NCBI RefSeq assembly: GCF_019279795.1
Contig: NC_056743.1
Location: 633,253,658-633,317,657, forward strand
Source of the DNA: Protopterus annectens
Lineage: Eukaryota > Chordata > Ceratodontiformes > Protopteridae
Reading direction: 5' to 3'
DNA: 64,000 bases
This document shows, piece by piece, positions 9,460-21,460 of this stretch (the stretch's first letter is position 1; every line of letters starts with the position of its first letter). Under the pieces are notes generated by a model, which had not been told where the DNA came from, made no database searches, and worked only from the letters and a program-made list of their open reading frames with translations. A program made the position numbers and the translations under genes.

Positions 9460-11187
9460 GGAAGGAGCAGATGTGTTGAATTTGTATTACACCAGGATGT
9501 GTGACTGCTACATTAGGTTAAACATCCTAATGAGGGGGAGTAATGGGACCCTCCAGTAACTGCCATTACTAAGAGTCTAGGAAGAGTTGTTGAACAGTGT
9601 TGTAGAATAGATTAATAGATGGTGCTGGTTTTGAAGCAATTGGATTTCATTTGCTTGAGCAGGTAGTCTTTCATCTATTTGTGGAAATTAATGATCAGTT
9701 ATAATAATTTAATATCTTCAGTTATAGTTTCTCAGATGTTGGGGATTTATTATTGAAAAAGCATGTTCTGTGCATTTCATGATTTGCAGTCGAGTTTGCA
9801 AATGGTCGGCAGATTGAAAAAAGGACAAAAAGGACCTTGGTTGTTAAAAGAGGCAGAGTTATTTCTGGAATTCTCTGAGCATAGAAGGGCTAACTTTCCT
9901 GCCATACCAGTTGCATAAGAGGTACCAAGAAAGAGGGAAGATTTTTGTGGTATGATCAGCCACTTAGCTTTTGCAAGTGTGAGGCAGCATCATGCTCTTT
10001 TACAGGGATAAGTTAATGACCAAGCAGATGTTTGAGGTGGTTGTAGAACAACACTGTTCATTTATGAAGCAGAAGCAGTGAGTGGGAGATCATATTCTAA
10101 GAGAAGGAGGAGGACTCCTTCCCTATTGCTGTCCTAGCTATTATAGAGAGAAATTGAGAAATTTTCTTGCACCAGAAGAAACATTTGGTGACTTTAGTAA
10201 CATGAATGTGATACTCAAAGTTAAGAGAAGAAGATAGCCAGATTCCACGGTATCTGTAGCATGGAAATTATTCCAGCAGCTGTTTTTTGTTGTACTAGAT
10301 GAACCAGGAGTTTTAGAATTTGAAGACTTTTTGCAGCATTCTGCAGAATATTGTTTTTTTAAAGTGAGTATTAGGCTTAGTTTGGTTAACCAGTTACTGA
10401 GGGAAGTCAGGTCAAAATCAAGCTGCTGTTTTACTTGTATCAAATTTGAAGTCAGACCTGTAGGTGACCATGTCATCTGCAAACAGTAGAAATGGGTAAA
10501 AGTGGGTCACCCAAGGGAAGCTGTTGACAAAACGAAAGAAGAGAATAGAAGAAAGCATTGAGCCTTGAGGGACACCTTTGGAAATATGAGTTACAGGAGA
10601 GGATGTGGTTCCAATTTGTATACTGAATTGTCTGCAAGGAAAATCTTTAAAAACAATAGGGCCACATCAGAGTGGATGCTGGCGTTTGTTATGAATTGTA
10701 ATAGGAGAGAGTAAGTAACATTGTTGAAAGCTTTTGTTAGGTCAGCAAAGATTATATAGTTAGTAGCTGTGGTTTCCCTATTAATAAGGATATCTTTTGT
10801 CCAAGTATTTAGGGCAGTCATGATAATTCTTCCATGTAAAAACCCATGCTGTTGGTACCAAATTATAATGTTCATTTTTAAGTAGTTGGCTAACTGTATG
10901 TAGATTTGTTTTTCTAAGATTTTTCCTTGGACTAGGAAGACTGAGATAGGTCTAAAGCCAATAGAATAGTTAAGATGTTTTAACTTTGGGATTAGTCTGA
11001 TTGTGGTGTTTTTCAAAACTGAGGGCATTATATTTTTGAAGAGACATACACTGTATAACCACAGAGCATCTTATTGTCTGATGTTTTTAATTTTAATTAT
11101 TTGTTTGAATTCTTCATTAATTACTTCAGAGCTCTGTGAACATGTGTACAGCATTATTAACCAACACCTGGCTTTATTTACCTCCAT
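9460..11187 (-). mobile_element. LINE of a third family (L2/CR1 group), 3' part
   Basis: Minus-strand open pieces at 10,591-11,028 (145 residues) and 10,141-10,482 carry non-LTR reverse-transcriptase blocks: TTIRLIPKLKHLN and IGFRPISVFLVQGKILE (RT start), HGFLHGRIIMTALNTW, IIFADLTKAFNNV (block A), a GVPQGS-like block and FADDMVTY (block C, near 10,475), then SLSNWLTKLSLILTLKK. Wording differs clearly from the CR1 and L2-like families in this window. Further downstream, to about 9,460, frames still give SSLNFEYHIHVTKV-like fragments. The right end meets the CR1 copy on the other strand. Confidence 0.75.
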
Positions 11188-12284
11188 TCATTTGTAAAAG
11201 TAGCCGACTCCAAATCCAGCTCCAGATAAGTGACAAGTGGAGTACCTCAGGGTTCAGTCCTGGGATCACTCTTGTTTGGCATCTACTTCTCTGAAGTACA
11301 GGCCAACACTAAAGGACTCTGGCTAACAAAGTTCACAGATTAGTGCAAACTGGGAGCCATTATTGAATCCTCAAATGATGTGGATACTCTACAAAAGGGC
11401 CTTACAGAAACAGATGCTTGGTGCCAGAGCCATGGGCTCAAGCTCAATGCCAAGAAATGTATAGTTATCTCCTTTGGGAAAAAACATGTATCCATGAATT
11501 ACCATATCTGTGGCAGTACACTAAACACTGAAAGTGTGATAAGAGACTTAGGGATACAGGTGGACAGTGGTCTCACCTTCGATAACCACATCGCCACAAC
11601 AGTCAGGAAATCCTTCTATGTGGCACACCTCATCACTAAGGGCTTTTCATCCAGAAAAAAGGAGGTCATTGTCCCACTTTACTCATCCCTCATTAGACCC
11701 ATTATAGAATACAACGCCCCATTTGGTATGTACCTCTCAAGACATCTGCAACAACTGGAAAGGCCGCAGAAATACCTAACTAAAAGAATCACAGGCCTAA
11801 AGCAGATGCCCTACGCTGACCTCCTTAAAAAACTCCAGCTATACTCTGTCGCATATCGTCTACTCAGAGACAATCTCTGCTTAACATACAAGGCCATGTC
11901 AAACCCAGAGCTGTTGGACATGCTACACTTAAAGAAATCCCAATCCCTCAGAGCCACATGCTCCAGCGATCAAAACCTTGTCATCACAATAAACAAAACA
12001 TGCTGGAGGGATAGGTTCCTGACCCAGAGTCTCCCCAGACTTTGGAATAGATTACCCATACATGTCAAGCAGAGTGCCTCTTTGGCCCTCTTCAAGAGGA
12101 ACCTTGACGATTGGATGGGAGAAAGGAAATTCACCCCAGTGATCTCGTCAGTCACCCTGCTAGACTGGGGTCCAGGGAAGTAAACAGTGTGGGAAGAAAT
12201 AGCCAGGGAATTGTTATGGCTAGGCTTGTACAGGCTCTATGGCTGATAGCCTAGTACCAACCTATGAACCTATGAACCTATGAT
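11188..12284 (+). mobile_element. CR1-clade LINE, 5'-truncated (copy 2)
   Basis: It starts in the RT palm just before SGVPQGSVLGSLLFGIYFSE and carries an open frame of 267 residues (11,380-12,183) with WCQSHGLKLNAKKC, VIRDLGIQVDSGL, LYSSLIRPIIEYNAPFGMYL and LYSVAYRLLRDNLCLTYKAM, ending LLDWGPGK. The catalytic FADD is altered: it reads FTD followed by TAG (11,341-11,343). The 3' untranslated end has GATAGCCTAGTACCAACCTA and three CCTATGAA-type tail repeats (12,258-12,284), the CR1 hallmark. The long open frame suggests recent insertion. Confidence 0.93.
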
Positions 12285-12930
12285 GCTTAGTAAATTTAGT
12301 AGTTATAATTTTCCTACATTTAACATATACTTATACAAGTCCCCTAAGGGTCATTTGCTTCTGTTTGTTATCCAGTGCATTTAATACCTGCAATAGTTTC
12401 ACTTTAATTAGTACGTGTAACTTCTATAATTAATAGCTTTGCACTCTAATTTTTCTTGACAGATCCAGTACCCCCAAGATTTATGTCAAATGAAAATAAT
12501 ATGTCTTCCTCGTCTTCCTCAGTTATTTGACTGAGCACAGCTAAATTAACTGTAAAAAAAAAAAAAACTAGTTTTACTTCTAATTTGTTTTTTTTGGAAG
12601 AGTACCTAGAGTATGTAAAAGTAATTTTATGTAAAGAACTTTTGTAAAATTATTTGCATCTTTTCCTGCAGACATGCTCCTGTTGTTAACAATTCTACAA
12701 TGAGAAGGCAAACTACAATGTTATTGCAAGGCCGATAAGACCCATGCTCTTCATATAAGGGTAAATAAATGCAGCATTTAATATTGCTTGCAGTCATTTT
12801 TCTGTCATACAGGGATGAGTAACTTGGACATGAGGCACAGACTGATAAAATATAGTGTTTGCAAGGTACAGTGAGAAAATTCATGACAGTGAAGTACAAC
12901 ATTTTGCACCCTTCTATGAGTATTCTGCAT
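12285..12930. other. No gene recognised
   Basis: AT-rich, with a poly(A) run at 12,554-12,567. No repeat family identified. Confidence 0.4.
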
Positions 12931-13560
12931 AGCTAGCTGCTTGAAAATAACCATGAACAACGACAAACACTGTACAGTCTGCATTTATGTGCAAAATGGG
13001 AATACATTTTTATATCCAGACTCTGGCAGGCTGTTTAGTTTTAATTTACATGCTGACTGTTCAAGTAGGGGTTTGGTGTATCTTGCTAGATGCAGGAAAT
13101 GCCCAGCATTTTATGTTGGGAAGACCAACCACTCTCTCAGAGAAATAATGTGAACATGTCAGTGAGATTCGTAGAGGAGTCCCTACAAATGCTACTAAAT
13201 ATATTAGTAGTACTGGGACAGATTATGTTTTTGCCTTTCAGGTTATACATTTAATGAGATTTAATAGATGTTTGGCTAACATCAGGAATATGACAGAGAA
13301 GGTAGAAGTGTGGTGGATTATTAACATGCATTCAGATAAAGGCTATAGTCTTAATGAGAGTGTCTCTTTAAAGCCTCACTTGAGCTTCAGGAGTTTGCAT
13401 AGGTAATTCCTGATAGGCTATACAGCTTAGCTGCATGTATAAATCAGTTCTGCGTAGCAGTTACTCAGTGGTCTGATAAAGCATCTGTTTGTATGTGAAA
13501 GCACTTAACTTGTTTTATATGTATCGTTCTTATTTATTTATTTATTTATTTATTTATTTG
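12931..13560 (+). mobile_element. Penelope-like element, 3' part with GIY-YIG endonuclease
   Basis: The frame 12,941-13,153 gives SSRGLVYLARCRKCPAFYVG, then KTNHSLRE. This is the GIY-YIG nuclease of PLEs in its GLVY...FYVG form. A shifted frame continues with EHVSEIRRGVPTNATKYISS and EVWWIINMHSDKGYSLNESV, the usual C-terminal end. The region then has CTGATAAAGCATCTG and GTGAAAGCACTTAACTTG (13,477-13,514), resembling the terminal motif seen at the ends of the other PLEs here. A (TTTA)n tail follows. It is truncated on the left and broken. Confidence 0.8.
13527..13560. repeat. (TTTA)n tract
   Basis: About eight TTTA units directly after the PLE end motif, possibly its tail. Confidence 0.85.
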
Positions 13561-13748
13561 GTGTTTAAACTTGGATTAAATAATGTTTAACCTTCACAGT
13601 GAGGTCATGTTACAGTCCGCTACTTTTGCTGCTTTTGTAATTCGTTTTGAAGTGGAGGACTGCTTAACCTGACACAGAGCTTTTTTCTTTTCTAACTTAG
13701 GCTGAACAACAAATACTGTTGTGTAACAAATATTTTTTTTCATTTCAG

Positions 13749-13810
13749 GGGAGGAGACAGAGACAGAAAATAGACATATTGCATGTTTTTAAATGCAGTT
13801 TACCCAAGAC
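13749..13810 (+). other. Possible 5' untranslated exon part of the lectin gene
   Basis: A pyrimidine-rich run ending CATTTCAG (acceptor at 13,747-13,748) precedes GGGAGGAGACAGAG and the start codon at 13,811. This suggests that the first coding exon is itself spliced to an upstream noncoding exon. It could equally be part of the promoter-proximal exon. No TATA box is clear. Confidence 0.35.
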
Positions 13811-14293
13811 ATGGAAAGGATCAGTGTGCTTCTTTACCTGTCAGGAGGTAACCTAAATGTAAATACTTCATTTAGAAATAGTGGTTCCTTAAAGTTCAGT
13901 ACATTTCAGAGTAACATTGTATACTTCTTTCTACAGCTCTCAGTTTTTCTTCAGCTTTGATCTATCAGCGGCATGTTTTTGTGAAACAAAATATGACTTG
14001 GTACCAGGCTCAGTTGTACTGTCAAACGAATTACACAGACCTGGTGACAATTAAGAGCAAATGGCAAATGGACCTTGCTAACAGCTTGATTACTGTCAGA
14101 GGCATTATTGGTGTATGGATTGGTTTATATCGCAATACCACCACTTACCTTTTCCAGTGGTCCAATGGAGAGCAGTTCATGTACTCACGATGGGCCACTG
14201 GGCAACCTGGCCAGGACAACATGTGCACTGCCATGTCATCATTGTGGTATGACTTACCCTGTAGCAATCCATGTTATTTTGTCTGCTTTCAAG
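13811..14293 (+). CDS. C-type lectin domain protein, first two coding exons
   Basis: Two exons are inferred. Exon 1 (coding 13,811-13,847) encodes MERISVLLYLSG and ends in phase 1 at a GT donor (GGAG|GTAACC). Exon 2 starts after TTTCTACAG at 13,937, restores Ala, and ends in phase 1 at CAAG|GTAAGA (14,293). An 89-bp intron separates them. The joined start looks like a signal peptide. The domain follows: NMTWYQAQLYC, YTDLVTIKSKWQM, GVWIGLYR, FQWSNG, RWATGQPGQDNMCTAM, LWYDLPC and CYFVCFQ. Four canonical cysteines are present plus one extra (NPC). The EPN/QPD sugar-specificity motif is QPG and WND is WYD, so calcium-dependent sugar binding is doubtful. There are three N-glycosylation sequons (NMT, NYT, NTT). 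The form resembles fish lectins with one domain per exon. No further exon was found. A possible 5' UTR exon starts after the acceptor at 13,748. Confidence 0.82.
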
Positions 14294-15240
14294 GTAAGAA
14301 TTCAATAAATCTTAACTGCGATAGTCAGTGGACATTTTTTTATGGTGCAGATGTAAATAAAATACAACCGTAATTCAAGACAGACATTATAATACTAAAA
14401 ATGCTCTGTATTAATTTTAGTAGATGGCAACTGTTTTAACAACTCATTTATATTTCTCTATGGATATTATGTGATAGTTTTGCTAATAGAACAAGCTATA
14501 GAGAGTTGTACAATAACAAGTCATTGTTATTCAAAAACAATTACACTGACTGGACAGCCCAACCAGGGTAGCTGCTGTGAATCGAGCATATACCAATAGA
14601 AAAAAGTCTGTCCATTGAAGTATCATTGAATTGCCAGACACTTCCAATGGTATATGGTTACAGCATGGCAAAATACGAGAAAAATCAGGTACATTCTGTG
14701 AAACTAAATAATCACAAACGTAACCGATTTTCCTCATATATAGGTGCTATCCTCATAAAACCTCAGCCAAAAAAAAAACAGCAACAAAGATTCTTTCTTC
14801 TACATTGCTTCTTCTGCACTGTATTAAGATGTATTGTGCGAGCTTGGGAATGTAAGTCCCATACTAATGCACTATATATCAGCAAACAAGGAAGAAAGGG
14901 GAGGAACACTACAGTTCTATTATACAAAGACATTATTTAACAAAGGTAAGCAATTTGTTTCTTAAATAATGCCATTGTACAATAGGAATAATCCATTGTT
15001 GGGTGTGGGTATATCAAGATTCACCTATGGATGGCTTTGTTTGTTCACTTGGACTTTGCCCTCATGATCAAACCACACTGACTATGGATAAATTCTGATA
15101 CATTCATACAGAGTTGTGGATTATTGTTTAAATAAATGTTTCCTGACAAAATATAATGTGTTCTTTTCTTATATCTGTATTTGTATCTGCTACAATTTAT
15201 ATAACTCCCAGAGATCTAAAAACCAAAAACTGCAACAAAT
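14294..15240. other. Intron or 3' flank of the lectin gene, no further exon seen
   Basis: Read-through past the donor would add about 26 residues and stop at 14,371-14,373, with AATAAA motifs at about 14,304 and 14,356. An intronic polyadenylated form is possible but untested. No second lectin domain is visible. Confidence 0.4.
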
Positions 15241-15279
15241 GAAAAAAAAAATGAAGCAGGCAACCAGGCTCGACACAAA

Positions 15280-16170
15280 TATTTAATAAATTAAGCGTTT
15301 TCGTCCGAAAATACAAAAGACTTCATCAGAATAACTACTAAATCTAAAATCACAGTATAAATATCCACTTCAATTAACAAAAAACCCTCCTCTGAATTAA
15401 CATTTCCAAGGCAACTGAAATAATCACGTGACATCATTCTCATAAAGGTTACATATAAAAAGCAAGCAGTATTTATAAAAACACTACTTGTTATACACAA
15501 TAAAATTACAAATGCAAATATGCAGTAAACTAACCTCAGTATAATAATGTATACAGTAAAACATACAGAACTAAACAACCCTACATCTATAAAAAATAAG
15601 CTTCCTTTAACTGCAAGACACTACTTAGGGACATTGTATCATTCAGACCAGGCATAACTGTGGCATTAGTTTTTAACTGCCACTTCAATTCTAAAAATTC
15701 TAAAAAAAAAATCATCACTAGGGCCACCCCTCTGCTCCAAATCCACCTGGTCTATAATCCCAAATCTGAATTCATGTGAAGGGTTAGAATCCACATTCTT
15801 AAATAAAACATTTTTATACTTTTTCTTCCTGATATCATAAATATGCTGGTACATTCTCTTTCTAAGGCTCAATTTCATTTTTCCAGCATAGAATGCACCG
15901 CAGGATTTACACAGGGGCCAAGTAAACAACCCCATTACTACTACATTGGAATTTACCTTGTACCTTAATATTACCAAAACCTTCCACGTAGATTTCTTTG
16001 CATTCACCATAGAATGGACATTGGGAACAATGGCCATATTTGACCAAATCCCAGAGATGATAAATAGGAACACAGAAATAGTTTAGCTGAATCCCCTTTA
16101 TTTCAGTTTTGGCACTTAAGAAGAGCAAAGATTCAGTACAATTTCTACAGTGTCAGTCTTGCATTTAAAG
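15280..16170 (-). mobile_element. Penelope-like element, 3' part with GIY-YIG endonuclease
   Basis: Minus-strand open pieces at 15,907-16,128 and 15,666-16,073 give NIKVQGKFQCSSNGVVYLA and then CKSCGAFYAGKMKLSLRKRM, a YQHIYDIRKKKYKN block and GGPSDDFFFRIF. This is the zinc-linked GIY-YIG nuclease of PLEs. The 3' end on this strand has TTCTGATGAAGTCTTTTGTA and GGACGAAAACGCTTAATTTA (about 15,293-15,335), the end motif shared with 25,905-25,945 and 36,180-37,556. The left part (RT) is missing. Confidence 0.82.
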
Positions 16171-17030
16171 GTAAACAAAGCCCTTAATAATCTTGACATA
16201 TGCAGGGAATTGTGTTCTCCCTTCATCCTGGCACTGATGTATAAAGCAAGTGAAAAAGGCTATATTTGTACTATAATTCACAGTAAGTTGTACATTTTTC
16301 ACTGACTGTATTAATATACTAATATTTTAAATGTAACCAAATGTCAACGTTTGTTAAATAGGATGTCATTTTTGCTGCTATTTTCTAATTTTTAATTAAA
16401 TAACTTCTCCTTGTAAGAATATTTTATTGTGCTAAAGTTCATTAAGAAATGTTACAGGACATATTGATGAACACTGAACTTACTTACACTTTTGTTTTTC
16501 CGTACCTTAGAGCTACAGATGTTATGTGCCTGTTTGAATGTATTTCTGGTGACTAGTACCTTTATAAAATATCTGTAATTAATTTACATATTTATTTTTA
16601 CAACCCAATTTTATACCCGAGTAAACAAAACATCTACCAAATGATAAAGTATTCAGTCAGTCCATCGATAAATAATTACTGAGGGAATCATCCTGCAACA
16701 GACAAGAAACAGGCAAACATGAGATATTTGTTAAAGCACATATTCTAAATGTACTTATTATGTAGTATAGAAATAAACTGGCTTCCTATCAGAAATGCAA
16801 GACTCAATTCTCTGAATCCTGACACTAGTAAAACATTTCCTGTATCATGCTAATTAGAAATCAATCTCACATTGCTACCATGGTTACACTACTGAACAAG
16901 CTCTATTTTTTAAACTTAAACTGGAACATGAGCAAACTGAATTTTGAATCATGCTGTTACACTTTCAAGCATTTTTCCTTGACTTTAGAGGCTGCCTGCA
17001 TCCCTACTACTCATATATAGATGTACGTGT
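16171..17030. other. No gene recognised
   Basis: AT-rich sequence without supported ORF, exon or repeat. Confidence 0.4.
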
Positions 17031-17033
17031 ATG

Positions 17034-17036
<3 letters not shown>

Positions 17037-17096
<60 letters not shown>
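17037..17096. repeat. (GT)n microsatellite
   Basis: About 30 GT units. Confidence 0.95.
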
Positions 17097-17097
<1 letters not shown>

Positions 17098-17231
17098 AGA
17101 GGCCCTGGTATTTGCTTTGTCACCAGTTAGTTAATAAAGGACAATGCCCTATTATTGTGAAGAACGAGAAGGTAAGTGTTATATTTGCTTTACTTTCGCC
17201 CATTTCTCCTTGGTTGCATGATTACAAAGTT

Positions 17232-17233
17232 GG

Positions 17234-17264
<31 letters not shown>

Positions 17265-17282
17265 GTCTATCTAGCTATCTCA
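17232..17282. repeat. (TCTG)n/(TCTA)n microsatellite
   Basis: Four TCTG units run into TCTA units with a few substitutions. Confidence 0.9.
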
Positions 17283-17389
17283 GTATATAGGTATACTTAA
17301 ATTAATTGAAATACCCAAATGACAATGTCTGTAACAGAGACAAAAAAAGCTCAGCAATACAAATGTTAGCACATCAGTATGCATGTGCC

Positions 17390-17620
17390 AGGGAATACCC
17401 ACAGAGTATGCGAATAAAAAAAAAGTTAAAAACAGTTTTATGCACATGGGTAAGTCTTGCTGCATCCCCCATGTGAGAAGTTGCACCCCACACCCCCGTG
17501 CAAATTCTATATAATAACTTTGAAATTGCACAATACCAGGTCGAGGGTATATTTCCACACCCTGGGGTTGTATGATCTGGCACACCTGTTGGCCATCTGT
17601 TTAGTTGACCACATTGTATC
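17390..17620. repeat. Uncharacterised repeat related to the MITE at 1920-2270
   Basis: It contains GGGTATATTTCCACACCCTG then GGGTTGTATGATCT, like 290-325 (GGGAAATATTTTCCCCCTGG then GGATTGTACGATCT). In reverse it has GGGGGTGTGGGGTGCA like the G-rich centre of the MITE. Borders are unclear. Confidence 0.45.
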
Positions 17621-17690
17621 TTGTAAACAGATACTGATTTTTCTAGCAATCATCTGAATTAGAGACAAATAAACACACACACACATTTAA

Positions 17691-17691
<1 letters not shown>

Positions 17692-17764
<73 letters not shown>
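17692..17764. repeat. (GT)n microsatellite
   Basis: About 36 GT units preceded by a short (CA)n, so the two can fold back. Confidence 0.95.
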
Positions 17765-17769
<5 letters not shown>

Positions 17770-19334
17770 CAATTTTAGAATATGGGGGCTTCCCCAAGCA
17801 AGATAAAAGGTTTTGCAACCATGGGAGTTCAACTGTTTTGACTAGTAATACTTTCAATGCTTTCAACATTTTCAGTTCATACAATCACATGTCAATTAAA
17901 GTAGATGCAATTACTCATACTGGACCATTTTGATGTCACTTGAAAAATGTTCTGGTGCTGCAGTTGCTTATATGTTTCCTTGACTGAAATAAAAGGGGCT
18001 AAATGTGACAGTTACTTTAAAACTTTAAGTGGGAGTTTTGCCACAATTAAGTCTGAAAACACACACTAGGTAGTTCAGAAATTTCCATGAGTATCACATC
18101 CCTGAAATAAGCTAATCAGCCCTCATCCTGAATCATTTTCTCTAGGTTTTGCATTTTTGCATAGCACACTGCTTACAGTAAAGAAAATGGTAGGTTGTTT
18201 TTACTCACGCCTTTCAAGTTTACCTCATTTCATTTTGACACTTTTCCTTGGCAGTTCTACATTGAAAGATTCTGTTACACATTCAGTGTTAAGCACTTTT
18301 TCAACTGATATCCATAGTAAATAATACTGAATCATATTAATTCGTGAAAAGAACTCTTTATAAGTATAAAGCAGTTCATCTTTAACCATTCTGTGAGCTT
18401 CCTAGTTGAAATGTTTAGGAACGTGCTAGGGACTGTTCCACATTTGCACATTTGTTTTACATTATGGCAAGTTGTGTTGCACATTTTGAAGATGGAAAAT
18501 TGAGAGTTATGTTTTTGCTGTATTTTAGATGAAACCCACAAAGCTATATGTTGTATATTCATTTTCTCTTGTAAAACAGCAAAATATCATGTACTTGTGA
18601 TTAGCTAGTAACCCGTGCTTTATTATAACTACATCTAGTGAAAGAGTGAGCTTTGAATTCTGAGGCTTACTTTTCAAGAGGTAGCCTATATACATTTTAC
18701 TATTATTTCTGCTTTGCTACTTCTCTGTTGTGTTAGCAATTGAGCAGACGGTATGAGAGGATCAGTTTGTTGGCAAACTACTAATGTGGATTATACTAGC
18801 TAATGGCAACAAATGGCAGACAGGTATAAACAATATAATCTGTTTGACTGCCTCTTTTTTTACAAATATTATTTTTTGTCAAACTGTTTATTGCAGATAA
18901 TTGATGCAGTGACATCAGTGCAAGGTTGCATGTAAATAAGACCTCATATGAGTTTTGCTAACTTACATTATGGTTTTATAAACAATAGGGATTGCCTGAG
19001 CTGCATAAACATAATATATGATGGCAGGTCACCACAGCTGGTCAGTGCAGTTCCCTACTTCTGGATAAGATGCATAACCAGCCAGTAGCTACTGAAAGAC
19101 TAAAGCATAATCAATATTATATATTTATTCATTCATTCATTCATTCATCCATTTATTCCGTCATTCTTTCTCCTAATAAATGTATGATCCAGTTCAGGAT
19201 CATGGAGGACGTGAAGACTCAGTGAGCATAATAGAGGGAAATTTATTTTTAAATTGACATCAATCAGTCCAGTGCAGTAGCATACACAATCATACATGTA
19301 TGTACACATACATAGACACACACACACACACATG
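17765..19334. other. No gene recognised
   Basis: AT-rich sequence. It holds a (TTCA)n run at about 19,128-19,148 and a short (CA)n at 19,318-19,333. Short minus-strand frames such as 18,332-18,562 show no recognisable motif. Confidence 0.4.
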
Positions 19335-21460
19335 GATGCAATGATGTGTCCTAAAAGGCAGCCCAGTGGCAAACCTGGCAATGTGGTTGTAGCAAATTGA
19401 GAGTTTGTTAAGGACAGTCTTGTTTAAATTTGAGAGTAGAGGGGATGCATACAGAAGGGTTGAAAGAAGGTGAGAGCAAGCTATGGCAATTTTAACTGGA
19501 GGGGTTAGGAAGGCTTTTATTCTGTAAAGTGACCCTAGATTTTTATTGATGGTTTTGATAGTTTGGTTAACATGTAGGTCGAATTTTAGATTATTATCTA
19601 TGATGACACCTAATAGTTTTGTAGAGGGGTCAGGGGAGATTATTGTGCCATCATTTGAATTTATGGTAAAGGTGAAAGGGCTAGACCTACGTGTTGCTGA
19701 AAATAACATCATTTTAGTTTTTTGGGATTTAGGATCAGACGACATTCAGAAAGCCAGTTTTCTATTGTATTAAAGGTGGTCTGGGTAGCTGAACATAACT
19801 CTATTGGAGATGTGGCTGAGCAAATCAGAGTAGAGTCATCAGCATATTGGATACAGCTGACTTTTGGGATGACAATATAAAGGTTGTTAATGAAGATGGA
19901 GAACAGCAAGGGCCCTAGTATAGAGCCTTGGGTACTACAATGGTGTTAGGTAGAAGGTTAGAGAGTTTGTTCTGCCAGAGGACAGCCTGCTGTTGACCAT
20001 TCAGGTAGGATTGAAACCACTGAAGGGCTCTAGTATCTAGACAAAATGCTTGCAGGGTGTGGATTAAAAGATGGTGATCAACCATATCGTATGCCTTGGA
20101 AAGATCCAAGAAGAGGGCTGAGGATATATAATTATTGTTGCAATTATGATTTATGGTGTTGGTAAAGGCTAGGAGGGCTGAAGTAGTGCTGTGATGAGGA
20201 TGAAAGCCATGCTGATTGTCTGCCATAAGGTGATTCTGGATTAGGTGGTGCATGAGTTGTCTATGAATGCATTTCTCCATAATATTTGCAAGTGGAGAGA
20301 GTATAGCTATTGGCCTATAATTGGAGAATTTAATAGTGCTGCCTCCTTTGTGAAGTGGGATTATGGAGGATATTTTCCAGATGGTGGGAATTTTAGCTTC
20401 TACTATGGTTCGATTGATGAGTATTGAGACGGGGTAAGCAATAGCATCAGCTGATTTTTGTAGATACTTGGCAGGGAGTTGATCAGCAGAAAGTGTAGTG
20501 GGTTTAATTTTTTGATCAAGGTATGGATAAGTGAAGTGGTGACTGGTTAGAAACTGAATGTGAGTAGGTTTCTAGGGGTGGTACTTTTAGGACCAGGGGA
20601 GCTAGGAGGTAGTTGGCTACCTAGGGCTTGAATTGTCTCAGTAAAGAATCGGTTAAAACTGTCAAACATCTTCAGGGGTTTTATCAATAGTAGCAGTAGG
20701 GATTGGGGTTGAAGTTTGTCCAGGATGTAGTAGATTATTTAAACCTGCCCAAAACTTCTGAGGGTTATTTTGATTTACTGTCTGTAATTACAGTACTATT
20801 GTTTTTTATCTTGTAAAACTGATTTTTAGTTTTGTTCCTGGATTGCCTGTATTTAATGTGATCTTGGGGGTCTCTAGAAGAATGCCATAAAGCCCATGCT
20901 TTGTTTCTAAGGGTAATTTTGAGCAGTTTTTGCCTTTGTTCTCTTTGAATGAACAGGTGCATGCAAATCAAGGATCTCAAGGAATTTGTTGTTAAAGTAT
21001 GCTACTTCTTCCTCTAAGGGGAGGTGTTTTAAAACAGACCAATTACATGAGTTTAGTTCTTGTTGGAATTTGGCAGGGTCAAAGTTTTTATTGTTTCTAA
21101 CCTTTCTGAGTAAGAATTGTTGGGAATTAATGGCTTTGTGCTTAATTACATATGTGAGAAGGTGATCGCTTAGGCCATCAGGGAGGGTACCAGAGGTGTA
21201 CATTTGGGGGTGACTATTTATAAGTACAAAGTCAAGTATGCTTTCTTTTTGGTTGGGTTTACCTATCCTGGTAGGGGTGGATATGATTTGTGTAAATGCA
21301 TGCAGGTTAATATGGGTGGTTGGGGATTCTGAGGAACAGGTGCCCCAGTCTATGTTAAAGTCTCCAAGTAGTAGGATTTCTTGGGGTAGTGACATGATAG
21401 CCAGTGCAGGATATCTTATTTGTTCAAACAATGCTTTATCTATAAATTTAGGTCTATATT
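19335..21460 (-). mobile_element. L2-like LINE, internal fragment
   Basis: On the minus strand, in order: endonuclease C-terminal part (LLLGDFNIDWG, ISTPTRIGKPNQKESILDFV, LPDGLSDHLL; 20,907-21,431), a linker, RT (NQHGFHPHHSTTSALLAFTN, FLDLSKAYDMVDHHLLIHTL; 19,915-20,280), IQYADDSTLIC (19,709-19,909) and the C-terminal block KLLGVIIDNNLKFDLHVN to HIARFATGLPFRTHHC. Both the 5' part and the 3' end are missing. The left break lies beside a (CA)n tract. Frames shift several times. Confidence 0.9.

Noticed and set aside
14108-14308. Second ORF in the lectin exon
   Set aside because: A shadow frame of the lectin coding frame; no domain of its own.
17160-17180. A further lectin exon ending at the GAGAAG|GTAAGTG donor-like site
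   Set aside because: The upstream sequence has stops in the needed phase and no lectin motif.
17691-17933. 80-residue plus-strand ORF
   Set aside because: It starts in (GT)n and continues into non-coding sequence without a motif.
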